From an uncultured Caryophanales bacterium (GTDB lineage Bacteria > Bacillota_I > Bacilli_A > RFN20 > CAG-826): a stretch of 8,377 nucleotides of DNA. Shown here piece by piece: positions 1 to 6,524 of the stretch (position 1 is the stretch's first letter; each line of letters starts with the position of its first letter). Location: the NCBI GenBank assembly GCA_946403545.1, contig CAMJAG010000047.1, forward strand, positions 1-8,377. The letters run 5' to 3'. The position numbers and the translations under genes were made by a program. The notes under the pieces were generated by a model, which was not told the origin of the DNA, searched no databases, and worked only from the letters and a program-made list of their open reading frames with translations.

Positions 1-1
1 T

Positions 2-640
2 GACTGTGACAGTTCGCTTGATGTCTGTGTCAATCTACAACAAAGTGGTTCTAGTGACATTAAAAAACGTGTCGTCATTTATAGTCTTAAAAAGAAAAAT
101 GTTATTTACGAAGCTAATGAAAAATATAGTGAGGCATCGTTTGATTCTTACGAGCTTAAAGTTAACGAAGAAAAAGAATTAATTGTTGAGCAATATGATA
201 AAAAGAAAAATGTTTCCATTTATCCTTTGAAGTATGGCCGTTTCTTAAATAACTATAATCAAGAAATGTCTCTTGAATGGGCAAATTATGATTTAAAAGT
301 CTATAACATCGAACCAGATATGATAGACTCTGCGGTTCAAAAAACAAGAACACGTGTCAACGGCAAATGGGCTTTCACAGTATCTAGAGAAACTTCATAC
401 AATCTTATGGTCTATGCCGACCTCGTTGGAGATTTTAACGAAAGATTCAACGAATACCATGACGCAAATTTCTACGCTCTATCCTATAAAGCAGATTTTT
501 ATAGTCAGTTAGAGGCTATTGATCGCGGTGGTAATTACGTTTACACAACATACGCGATTACTTTTAGTAAAACTGGCACCACTGAGTTAATATTCACGAT
601 GTTGGGATATTCTGAGGCCATCATATTCACAGTTCAGTAA
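2..640 (+). CDS. Unrecognised protein, C-terminal part (5' truncated)
   Basis: The frame is open from base 2 to a TAA at 638-640, giving 212 visible residues; the true start lies outside the window. A TTG at 227 and the first in-frame ATG near 266 have no ribosome binding site, so neither is a credible start. I do not recognise the family. The visible part has no membrane segment and is rich in Lys, Tyr, Asn, Glu and Ser. It shows short alternating hydrophobic/polar stretches, such as RVVIYSLKKKNVIYE near the beginning and ELIFTMLGYSEAIIFTVQ at the very end, which suggest a beta-rich, possibly Ig-like fold of a secreted or lipid-anchored protein. That reading is inference only. The gene ends 15 bases before a strong hairpin terminator. 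Its codons include more GC-ending ones (gtc, gcc, ctc) than its neighbours. Confidence 0.7.
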   Translation, partial: DCDSSLDVCVNLQQSGSSDIKKRVVIYSLKKKNVIYEANEKYSEASFDSYELKVNEEKELIVEQYDKKKNVSIYPLKYGRFLNNYNQEMSLEWANYDLKVYNIEPDMIDSAVQKTRTRVNGKWAFTVSRETSYNLMVYADLVGDFNERFNEYHDANFYALSYKADFYSQLEAIDRGGNYVYTTYAITFSKTGTTELIFTMLGYSEAIIFTVQ

Positions 641-655
641 TTTAGAAAAATAAAA

Positions 656-686
656 ACGGCACTGAGTATTCAATGCCGTATTTTTT
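656..686. terminator. Bidirectional terminator between the partial CDS and tRNA-Ser(GCT)
   Basis: ACGGCA (656-661) pairs with TGCCGT (674-679). After one C/A mismatch the inner arms TGA and TCA pair around a GTAT loop. Six T (681-686) follow on the plus strand and an A-run (652-656) precedes it, so the minus-strand transcript also ends in a U-tract. It can stop both the upstream CDS and the convergent tRNA transcript. Confidence 0.85.
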
Positions 687-689
687 ACG

Positions 690-781
690 TGGCGGAGTAG
701 GAGAGACTTGAACTCTCGCACCAGTTAACCCGATCTACTTCCTTAGCAGGGAAGCCCCTTCACCAACTTGGGTACTACTCC
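690..781 (-). tRNA. tRNA-Ser(GCT)
   Basis: This tRNA decodes AGC/AGU serine codons. On the minus strand the acceptor arms GGAGTAG (781 downwards) and CTACTCC pair fully, followed by discriminator G and an encoded CCA ending at 690. The anticodon stem CTTCC/GGAAG encloses the loop CTGCTAA, giving anticodon GCT. The T arm is GAGAG-TTCAAGT-CTCTC. The length of 92 nt and the long variable arm, with CGG/CTG pairing, are typical of a class II tRNA-Ser. It follows proS with no terminator between, so it may be co-transcribed, although a weak promoter of its own is possible. It ends at the bidirectional terminator 656-686. Confidence 0.96.
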
Positions 782-786
782 AGTGT

Positions 787-814
787 GCGTTCAATATATT
801 AACATAATGAACGC
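787..814. repeat. Inverted repeat just upstream of tRNA-Ser(GCT)
   Basis: GCGTTCA (787-793) and TGAACGC (808-814) are perfect inverted repeats. After an A/A mismatch, TAT/ATA extend the stem by three pairs, leaving a 6-nt loop. It sits 5 nt from the mature tRNA 5' end and lacks a following T-run on the tRNA strand, so it is not a normal terminator. A possible extended -10 on the minus strand (TGT-TAATAT, hexamer 796-801) lies inside the loop region. The repeat could therefore be an operator over a tRNA promoter, or an RNA processing hairpin between proS and the tRNA. Confidence 0.5.
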
Positions 815-842
815 TTTAATTAAATTAATTTTTTAAAAATTA

Positions 843-2282
843 TTAGTAAGCTTTTGCAAATAAGACAACTTTTGCAGCTTTTTTACCACAGACTGGGCAA
901 ACAGTGTCAATTTCCATTTGGTTGAATGGGATACATCTTGCTGTTGCGTTTGTGAGTTCTTTAATCTTATCTTCACAAGCCCTATCACCACACCACATCA
1001 TCTTAGCGTAGCCACCTTTTTCAAGTGCTGCGTTGAGTTCTTCCATACTATGGACTTCTGTAACGTGGTCTAATAAGTATTGATATGCTTTTTGATACAT
1101 TTCTTTGTGCATTGTATCGAATAATTGTTTAACAGTGGCCACCATTTCTTCTTTCTTGACTGTGATTTTAGTTCCATCATTACGTTTAGCAATAGTGACT
1201 ACACCATTTTCGATATCTCTAGGACCGATTTCAATTCTAACTGGGACACCTTTCATTTCGTATTCAGAGAATTTCCAGCCAGGTGTTTTATCAGATTCAT
1301 CTAATTTAACTCTAATACCAGCATCTTCTAAATCCTTATATAATGCGCGAGCAGCAGGAATAACTCCTGGTTTTTGTTGTGCAATCGGAAGGACTACCGC
1401 TTGAATTGGTGCAACATATGGAGGTAATACTAGACCATTGTCATCACCATGTACCATGATGATAGCGCCTAATAATCTTGTGGATACACCCCAAGATGTT
1501 TGATATGGATTATTAAGTTTTCCATCTCTACCTTGGAATTGAACACCAAATGCTTTAGAGAAACCTTGTCCGAAATAGTGAGTTGTACCACTTTGGAGGG
1601 CTTTTCCATCTGGCATTAAAGCTTCAATAGAATATGTTTCAAGTGCACCTGCAAATTTTTCTTTTTCTGTCTTTCTTCCTTTAACAAAAGGAATAGCAAG
1701 TAAATCTCTACCTAAATCATCATAGATTTCTAACATTCTAAGAGTTTCAGTTCTAGCTTCTTCTTCAGTTTCATGCATTGTATGGCCTTCTTGCCATAAG
1801 AATTCTGCACCTCTTAAGAATGGACGAGTTGTTTTTTCCCATCTAACAACTGAACACCATTGGTTGTAGAGTTTTGGTAAATCTCTATAACTAGAAATGA
1901 TTTTAGCATAGTGTTCTGTGAATAAAGTTTCACTTGTAGGTCTAATGATGAGTGGGTCTTCAAGAGTTTGCCCACCACCGATATTAGCGACTAAACATTC
2001 AGGAGCAAAGCCTTCAACGTGATCTTTTTCTTTTTGAAGTAAAGATTCTGGAATAACTGTAGGCATGTAGACATTTTGGTGTCCTGTTTGTTTAAATCTT
2101 TTATTTAAATAATTTTGGATTTCTTCCCAGATGGCATAGCCATATGGACGATAAATGATAAATCCTTTAACAGAAGAGTAATCCATTAATTCCGCTTTTT
2201 TACAGACATCTGTATACCATTGAGCGAAGTCGTCTTCTCTTCTTGTAATTGCGTCGTTTTTGATTTGATTTTGATTTGCCAT
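843..2282 (-). CDS. proS: Prolyl-tRNA synthetase, archaeal/eukaryotic-type short form
   Basis: This cytoplasmic class II synthetase charges tRNA-Pro with proline. At 479 residues it matches the short ProRS type found in mycoplasmas, some clostridia and archaea; it lacks the editing insertion of the roughly 570-residue bacterial type. Motif 1 lies around residues 40-80. Motif 2 is at about 147-168 (RWEKTTRPFLRGAEF, then WQEGHT). Motif 3 is around 265-288 with GVSTRLLGA supplying the ATP-binding Arg269. The anticodon-binding domain follows at about 290-390. The C-terminal zinc-type domain keeps Cys431, Cys436, Cys462 and Cys465, and the chain ends in Ala-Tyr. The ATG has a good Shine-Dalgarno, TAAGGAAG at 2293-2300. 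It follows the GGDEF/EAL-like gene by 18 nt with no promoter or T-box between, so the two are an operon. tRNA-Ser(GCT) lies downstream. Confidence 0.97.
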   Translation of the reverse strand: MANQNQIKNDAITRREDDFAQWYTDVCKKAELMDYSSVKGFIIYRPYGYAIWEEIQNYLNKRFKQTGHQNVYMPTVIPESLLQKEKDHVEGFAPECLVANIGGGQTLEDPLIIRPTSETLFTEHYAKIISSYRDLPKLYNQWCSVVRWEKTTRPFLRGAEFLWQEGHTMHETEEEARTETLRMLEIYDDLGRDLLAIPFVKGRKTEKEKFAGALETYSIEALMPDGKALQSGTTHYFGQGFSKAFGVQFQGRDGKLNNPYQTSWGVSTRLLGAIIMVHGDDNGLVLPPYVAPIQAVVLPIAQQKPGVIPAARALYKDLEDAGIRVKLDESDKTPGWKFSEYEMKGVPVRIEIGPRDIENGVVTIAKRNDGTKITVKKEEMVATVKQLFDTMHKEMYQKAYQYLLDHVTEVHSMEELNAALEKGGYAKMMWCGDRACEDKIKELTNATARCIPFNQMEIDTVCPVCGKKAAKVVLFAKAY

Positions 2283-2300
2283 ATTTTTAATACTTCCTTA

Positions 2301-4052
2301 CTAATTGTATTTATTATCAAGATCCACTAATCTATCCATCTTCTTCTTATCTATTGGTAGTAACATATCGTTACTAGGAGAAATAACCTCTGTAGAAACG
2401 ATTGAAATACCAGATTTAACGATAAGTTCTATGGATTGCCAGCTTTCTAAGTCGGTGGCGATAATAGGTTTTTTGTATTTGAGTAATTGTTCAATTAATG
2501 TATGAATTGATAGTCTAGATCTATTGTTGACCTTAATTTCACCGATCATCATTGAACCCGCGATGAAATAATCAAAGTTTTCATAAACGGAACTATCTAA
2601 TAATAAGTTTTTATCTTTCATTAGCATAGCTAATTCTAGTTTTTCTTTTCTTAAAACATTTAAAGAATAATTCAAACTATCTAAGTTACTAGCGTTTTCA
2701 TTAATCTCTTGTTCGTCTACGACTAAGACTAATTTGATGTTACTTGCTTCAGGGATTTGAGCTAGCACTGATGGAATATAATCAAAGTCTAGGAATGAAA
2801 CTTTTAAGAATAATCTCCAAGTTCTTTCTTGAGATTCACTAGAGAATTTAGGAATAACATATTTCGCTACTGTAGCGAATAATTGTTTATTCTTGTTGAA
2901 TCTTGATGCATATTTAGACATTTCTCCATAAGTTGAGAATGGAGAATCATATGTCTTTACGTACTCAAAGTAACCAATAACTCTCTTTCTATGGGAGTCA
3001 ATAACAGGTCTAAATAAGTACCTAAGAGCGTTTGGTTTAAGCAATTTTTCAACTTCTTGCTTGTATTTATTGATTTCCCCGAATGGATTAGCCTCTTTCT
3101 TAAAGACAAGGATTTCTTGGTTAGAATGTTGTCCATTAATGCATGCTTCTTGCGCTTTAGAAACCATACTTTCAAAGTCTTGATAGAATAAGGAGTTTTC
3201 AAGCACACCTATAGAGAAACTGACTTGGTTTTCAAAGCCATTGACACCAATACATTTCTTGATGGAATGAGCGATTGAATTAGCGAGTCTAAGAGCTTCT
3301 TCTTGGCTATCGATTCTTAAATCGAAAAGAAGTAATTCATTATTACCATCGTCAATTATTTGACGAGGGAATTTATAGTTACTAGCGAAAGGATAGATGG
3401 CATTTTTCATTGTCATCATCGTATATCTTTCAATTTTGTCATTTGACAAAACAAATTGTCTCTTATAGAAAAATCTAATGGCAAAAGTAAATCCTTTAGT
3501 GGACTTATCTTTAGTTACAAGTTCTTCCATAGCGCTTCTTTTAATGACACCTGTAGGAATACCTTTATGTCTCTTATCAAAAGCGTTTGGAGTGATGTAT
3601 TTAAGAATGAATGATTCACAATGGATAATGCCTTGTAAAGCATCATATTTGATAAGTTTTAAAAGTGAGAAATAAGATGTATGGCCTTTGTTAACTAAGA
3701 CATCAACTTCTAAATATGGATCAACACTCTTAAAGTCGAGAGAGATATTGAAGATCCAGTTTTTAACTTTACCAATATCCATTGCGTTGAATCTTTGATA
3801 AAAACCATTCATATCAATCTTACGTTTTTGACGAATGTTATTTTTATTAAAATAAGTAACAACATTCTTCTTAACATCGATAACGTAAACACGAGTAGTT
3901 AAACTGCCATCTTTATATTTCTTCAAATCTTTATGTTCTAGAGAACTAGAAAGTGAGAAAGTGATAATAAGAAAAATGGCTAATACAAGGAGTACTAGAC
4001 TAATGATTGCAAATGTTAGAAATGCTTTATCTGAGAAATCCCACCATTTCAT
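2301..4052 (-). CDS. Membrane protein with degenerate GGDEF-like and EAL-like domains
   Basis: This 583-residue protein has one N-terminal membrane helix (about 11-33). A region of about 50-165 of unknown fold follows, then a GGDEF-like domain (about 165-318) and an EAL-like domain (about 335-575). GGDEF-like marks are TGVIKRSAMEEL at 167-178, resembling TGLPNRRAFEE, and SFSIGVLEN at 278-286; the catalytic loop reads DGNNEL (235-240) instead of GGDEF. EAL-like marks are FRPVID (347-352) and GYFEYVK (360-366) in place of the EALLR signature. FLKVS (415-419) stands where NVS is usual, and ATDLES (532-537) resembles AEGVET; the DDFG motif near 476-479 is lost. Both domains therefore look catalytically dead. 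It may be a cytoplasmic-facing binding or scaffold protein; binding c-di-GMP is conjecture. GdpP also has a degenerate GGDEF domain but ends in a DHH domain, absent here. Stop is TAG. No usable Shine-Dalgarno precedes the ATG. Confidence 0.8.
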   Translation of the reverse strand: MKWWDFSDKAFLTFAIISLVLLVLAIFLIITFSLSSSLEHKDLKKYKDGSLTTRVYVIDVKKNVVTYFNKNNIRQKRKIDMNGFYQRFNAMDIGKVKNWIFNISLDFKSVDPYLEVDVLVNKGHTSYFSLLKLIKYDALQGIIHCESFILKYITPNAFDKRHKGIPTGVIKRSAMEELVTKDKSTKGFTFAIRFFYKRQFVLSNDKIERYTMMTMKNAIYPFASNYKFPRQIIDDGNNELLLFDLRIDSQEEALRLANSIAHSIKKCIGVNGFENQVSFSIGVLENSLFYQDFESMVSKAQEACINGQHSNQEILVFKKEANPFGEINKYKQEVEKLLKPNALRYLFRPVIDSHRKRVIGYFEYVKTYDSPFSTYGEMSKYASRFNKNKQLFATVAKYVIPKFSSESQERTWRLFLKVSFLDFDYIPSVLAQIPEASNIKLVLVVDEQEINENASNLDSLNYSLNVLRKEKLELAMLMKDKNLLLDSSVYENFDYFIAGSMMIGEIKVNNRSRLSIHTLIEQLLKYKKPIIATDLESWQSIELIVKSGISIVSTEVISPSNDMLLPIDKKKMDRLVDLDNKYN

Positions 4053-4102
4053 ACCTTAAATAGTATACTTTGTATTTAGAAATTTGACTATATTATTGTC
4101 AA
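4053..4102 (-). promoter_or_regulatory. Promoter of the GGDEF/EAL-like gene and proS, short or no leader
   Basis: A -10 box TATACT (4062-4067) with -35 TAGTCA and a 17-nt spacer lies 9 nt from the ATG. This puts the transcript start about 3 nt before the ATG. An alternative is a perfect TTGACA (4097-4102) with a weak -10 (CTAAAT), which would give a leader of about 15 nt. Either way there is no properly spaced Shine-Dalgarno; the only candidate, AAGG, lies one base from the ATG. Confidence 0.55.
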
Positions 4103-4108
4103 AATTTC
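4079..4108. repeat. Inverted repeat over the promoter of the GGDEF/EAL-like gene
   Basis: GAAATTTGAC (4079-4088) and GTCAAAATTTC (4098-4108) are inverted repeats, perfect except for one extra A, around a 9-nt AT-only centre. The arms cover the candidate -35 boxes TTGACA and TAGTCA. It is a plausible operator for a dimeric regulator, but it could also arise by chance in AT-rich DNA. Confidence 0.45.
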
Positions 4109-4119
4109 TTTTCTAAAAG

Positions 4120-4148
4120 TCCACACATGAAATTGGATGTGTTATAAT
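4120..4148 (+). promoter_or_regulatory. Promoter of tRNA-Ser(CGA), extended -10
   Basis: A consensus TATAAT (4143-4148) is preceded by TGT (4140-4142), making an extended -10. A 4/6 match to the -35 (TCCACA, 4120-4125) is at 17-nt spacing. The predicted start near 4155 is about 4 nt before the mature tRNA 5' end. Confidence 0.8.
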
Positions 4149-4158
4149 AGCACTCGCT

Positions 4159-4249
4159 GGAGGAATACCCAAGTGGTTGAAGGGGGCGGTTTCGAAAACC
4201 GCTAGAAGGGTCAAACCTTGCCTGGGTTCGAATCCCAGTTCTTCCGCCA
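4159..4249 (+). tRNA. tRNA-Ser(CGA)
   Basis: This tRNA decodes the UCG serine codon. The acceptor arms GGAGGAA and TTCTTCC pair with one G-U, followed by discriminator G and encoded CCA. The anticodon stem GCGGT/ACCGC encloses loop TTCGAAA, giving anticodon CGA. A long variable arm (AAGG/CCTT) and the T arm CTGGG-TTCGAAT-CCCAG complete a 91-nt class II tRNA-Ser. It has its own promoter and ends at the hairpin 4263-4287. Confidence 0.97.
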
Positions 4250-4262
4250 ATATTAAAATAAA

Positions 4263-4287
4263 TCCACGATTACTCGTGGACTTTTTT
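4263..4287. terminator. Bidirectional terminator of tRNA-Ser(CGA) and the exchanger gene
   Basis: TCCACGA and TCGTGGA form a perfect 7-bp stem with a TTAC loop, followed by C and six T (4282-4287) on the plus strand. On the minus strand the same stem is followed by TTTATTTT. The plus-strand T-run overlaps the TAA stop of the convergent exchanger gene (4286-4288), a very compact arrangement. Confidence 0.92.
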
Positions 4288-5323
4288 ATATTGATAATGT
4301 GTTAGATAATATCGTAAATACTATGTAACTTGCTAAGGCAATTAAGCCGGTGATGAACACCACTGTTTTGCCAAATTTGTTGTTCTTGAGTTTTTGTTTT
4401 CTCATGCAGAATAGGACTGTTAAAAGAACAACATTTGATACGATACCACAGATGATAAGCATCAAACTTGATGCATCAATCTTGTATAATCCTACCCATT
4501 TACCTGTTCCGTCTTTTACTAAGAATGAGAGGAAATCAGCAACTGAGAGAATAAAGAAGTTAAACACGCTGCTACCAACAATGTCACCAATTGCAGCATT
4601 GTAATTACCTTTTCTACAAAGAGTGATTGTTGCAGTGAGTTCAGGTAGCGAAGTTGCAACACCTAAGAATAATGCACCACCGAATGTTTGACCAATGGCA
4701 GGATATAAAGTAATAATCCAGTCAACACAATAAGTTAAGCCAATAGATGCACCAATTAATAAAGCGGAGCAAACAGCGAATAAAACAATAATTTGTTTAA
4801 CTGTTAATTTTGAATCGACTTCTTCTTTTTCCTCTTCCTCTTTATTTTCCTCTTTTGGAGTCTTAATAATTGAGAAGACATACAAACCTAAAATGAGGAT
4901 AGACATTGGGTTGATCCATGCCATAATCCAACCGTTTTTATCGAATAAGAAACTAGCTAATGCAACGAAGAGATACATTAACCCACTTATTGATAATGTA
5001 ACAACATGAGATTTATTAACTTTTGCATCCAAAACTTTCTTGAAAAAGATTGTAAAGATAATGAAGAATAATGCCATATTAAATAAGTTAGAACCTAAAA
5101 TATTTCCTATGACATAACTATTAACTTTGACGAATAATGTGGACGTTAAAGATGTAAATAATTCTGGTAAGCTAGTAACTGCTGCAAGTAAAATAGCGCC
5201 TAAAAAAGCACCAGAAACATTTGTCTTTTTGTCTAATAAGTCAACGAATTCAGATAACTTAATTGATAAAAATACGACAATTGCAGCTACAACAGCGTAT
5301 ACAAGAAATGCAACAAATCCCAT
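4286..5323 (-). CDS. CaCA-family cation/calcium exchanger (YrbG-like)
   Basis: This integral membrane antiporter probably exchanges Ca2+ for Na+ or H+. Its 345 residues contain the two inverted alpha-repeats of the family. Alpha-1 runs from about 38 to 82, with VTSLPE ending in Glu54 and GNILGSNLFN at 73-82. Alpha-2 runs from about 215 to 258, with ATSLPE ending in Glu228 and GDIVGSSVFN at 246-255. The two glutamates are the expected ion-binding residues. About ten hydrophobic segments are visible, split by a very acidic loop (about 156-171, runs of Glu and Lys) that is probably cytoplasmic. The ATG is preceded by AAAGGT with 8 nt spacing. The gene lies 32 nt after the YitT-family gene, so they are probably one operon, ending at the shared terminator. 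Direction and ion preference cannot be read from sequence alone. Confidence 0.93.
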   Translation of the reverse strand: MGFVAFLVYAVVAAIVVFLSIKLSEFVDLLDKKTNVSGAFLGAILLAAVTSLPELFTSLTSTLFVKVNSYVIGNILGSNLFNMALFFIIFTIFFKKVLDAKVNKSHVVTLSISGLMYLFVALASFLFDKNGWIMAWINPMSILILGLYVFSIIKTPKEENKEEEEKEEVDSKLTVKQIIVLFAVCSALLIGASIGLTYCVDWIITLYPAIGQTFGGALFLGVATSLPELTATITLCRKGNYNAAIGDIVGSSVFNFFILSVADFLSFLVKDGTGKWVGLYKIDASSLMLIICGIVSNVVLLTVLFCMRKQKLKNNKFGKTVVFITGLIALASYIVFTILSNTLSI

Positions 5324-5355
5324 TTATTTTACCTTTAAATCCTTATTATTTAATA

Positions 5356-6357
5356 TTATTCAACAGGTCTAGTAAAGAAATTACCATAGACTTGGTTAAT
5401 TGGAATTGAAGAGATAAAGACATGTTGATCAACTTTCTTGCAGACTTTAATAAATCTCTTCACTTCGTTAGAGGAAACAACCATCCAAATAACTTCTCTT
5501 TCAGCGTGAGTATACGCTCCGGTTGCTCTAGAAATAGTAGCACCATGAGGGAAGTTAGCGATTAAAATATCAGACATCTTTTCATTAGATGTAATGATTT
5601 GCAATAATACCTTCTTATTTCTTAAGTGGATGAAGTCAATAACTAACCCACAAATGAATAAGTAGATGATTGAATATAACATTGAGAATACTGAGATATC
5701 CCATTTTCCTGGAACATCAAATAATTTAAGGATTGAATAGCAAGCAATAATACAAGTATTAATAGCGATACTATATTTACCAATGGATGTAGATTTTCTC
5801 ATAGATATGTAGTAAGAAATAATATCTAAACCCCCACAAGAAATATCACCTACGAATGCGACCGCACTACTAGCACCTGTACATACAGCACCAATGAGGA
5901 CACGTGTAAGAGTGTCGTCATTGAGAATTGGAGAGCTAGCAATGACTTTAGAAAACTCTGCTCCGGAGAATAATCTAATAAACAATGATGTTAATCCAAC
6001 TGTAATTAAAGAAAATACTCCAAATCTTTTGCCTATTTTAAAATATGCAAAAACAAGGAGAGGAATATTCACTACGAAATATGCAACAGAAGGAATTAAG
6101 TTATCTTCTGGAAGGAATCCAAATATTAATTTGAATATGATAGCGATGTTTTGAGAAACACCAGATACACCACCAGTGATGATGGTAAAACCATCAGGAC
6201 TGCTTGGAGTAATAAAACAAGCAAATCCAAAAGCAAAAATAGCACTGCTTAAAACGGCAAGGAATAATCCTTTTGTCCAATCTAATGCTGTATTCAAGAC
6301 TCTATGGTCGAATAGGTAGTTTTGTATTGCTCTTTGAATCCTAGCGGTTTTCTTCAT
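5356..6357 (-). CDS. YitT-family membrane protein (DUF161 + DUF2179)
   Basis: This 333-residue protein has five or six membrane segments (roughly 30-50, 88-107, 113-130, 152-172, 195-212, 222-243). The YitT signature elements are GGVSG at 62-66 and GDISCGGLDII at 170-180. A soluble C-terminal domain of DUF2179 type follows (about 250-325, including HGATISRATGAYTH at 271-284). The family is widespread in Firmicutes, often in several copies, and its transport function is not established. Pairing with a cation exchanger hints at ion or small-solute homeostasis, which is inference. The start is the ATG at 6355-6357. It has no Shine-Dalgarno, but a -10 box lies only 9 nt upstream, so the mRNA may be leaderless; the next Met is far downstream, inside the YitT region. 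Confidence 0.93.
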   Translation of the reverse strand: MKKTARIQRAIQNYLFDHRVLNTALDWTKGLFLAVLSSAIFAFGFACFITPSSPDGFTIITGGVSGVSQNIAIIFKLIFGFLPEDNLIPSVAYFVVNIPLLVFAYFKIGKRFGVFSLITVGLTSLFIRLFSGAEFSKVIASSPILNDDTLTRVLIGAVCTGASSAVAFVGDISCGGLDIISYYISMRKSTSIGKYSIAINTCIIACYSILKLFDVPGKWDISVFSMLYSIIYLFICGLVIDFIHLRNKKVLLQIITSNEKMSDILIANFPHGATISRATGAYTHAEREVIWMVVSSNEVKRFIKVCKKVDQHVFISSIPINQVYGNFFTRPVE

Positions 6358-6366
6358 AGCGTATGT

Positions 6367-6394
6367 ATTTTAACACTTAGAATATAAATTACAA
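6367..6394 (-). promoter_or_regulatory. Promoter of the YitT/exchanger operon, leaderless type
   Basis: An extended -10 TGT-TAAAAT (hexamer 6367-6372) is paired with a -35 TTGTAA (6389-6394) at 16-nt spacing. The -10 ends 9 nt before the ATG, so transcription should begin about 3 nt before the start codon. No Shine-Dalgarno is present. Confidence 0.65.
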
Positions 6395-6404
6395 TTTAAT
6401 TGTA
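6390..6404. repeat. Palindrome over the -35 of the YitT promoter
   Basis: TACAATT (6390-6396), a single central T, and AATTGTA (6398-6404) form a perfect 7+1+7 palindrome overlapping the -35 box at 6389-6394. It is positioned as a repressor operator would be. No known regulator motif is recognised. Confidence 0.5.
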
Positions 6405-6449
6405 GCAATAATTTTAAAAAACTCGTAAAATAGCAAAGGTAACCCTTTA

Positions 6450-6466
6450 GAACAAAATATTTGTTC
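6450..6466. repeat. Palindrome just upstream of the thioredoxin-like gene's promoter
   Basis: GAACAAA (6450-6456), centre ATA, and TTTGTTC (6460-6466) form a perfect 7+3+7 inverted repeat. It ends 8 nt before the -35 box TTGAAA of the plus-strand promoter, a usual place for an activator or repressor site. The GAAC-9-GTTC spacing does not fit the LexA/SOS box, which has a 4-nt gap. Confidence 0.5.
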
Positions 6467-6474
6467 AAATATTA

Positions 6475-6503
6475 TTGAAATACATATTCTCTAGTGGTAA
6501 GAT
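6475..6503 (+). promoter_or_regulatory. Promoter of the thioredoxin-like gene
   Basis: The -35 TTGAAA (6475-6480) and -10 TAAGAT (6498-6503) are 17 nt apart, with TGG directly before the -10 (extended type). The predicted start near 6510 gives a leader of about 32 nt that contains the strong AGGAGGT ribosome binding site. Confidence 0.65.
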
Positions 6504-6524
6504 AATCCCGCTATATGAATATAT

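Noticed and set aside
227..229. TTG as the start of the first gene
   Set aside because: The frame is open to base 2 with normal coding composition, and no ribosome binding site precedes the TTG.
1105..1404. Plus-strand open frame of 99 codons inside proS
   Set aside because: It is the antisense shadow of the conserved proS coding frame and has no ribosome binding site.
2283..2300. T-box or other riboswitch in front of proS
   Set aside because: Only 18 nt separate proS from the upstream gene, filled by the Shine-Dalgarno; the gap upstream of the operon has no T-box elements either.
2957..3208. Minus-strand open frame of 83 codons inside the GGDEF/EAL-like gene
   Set aside because: It lies in another frame of the same strand within an intact longer gene, is unusually basic and has no start signals.
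6450..6466. LexA/SOS box
   Set aside because: GAAC and GTTC are 9 nt apart instead of 4, so it does not fit the Firmicute SOS box.
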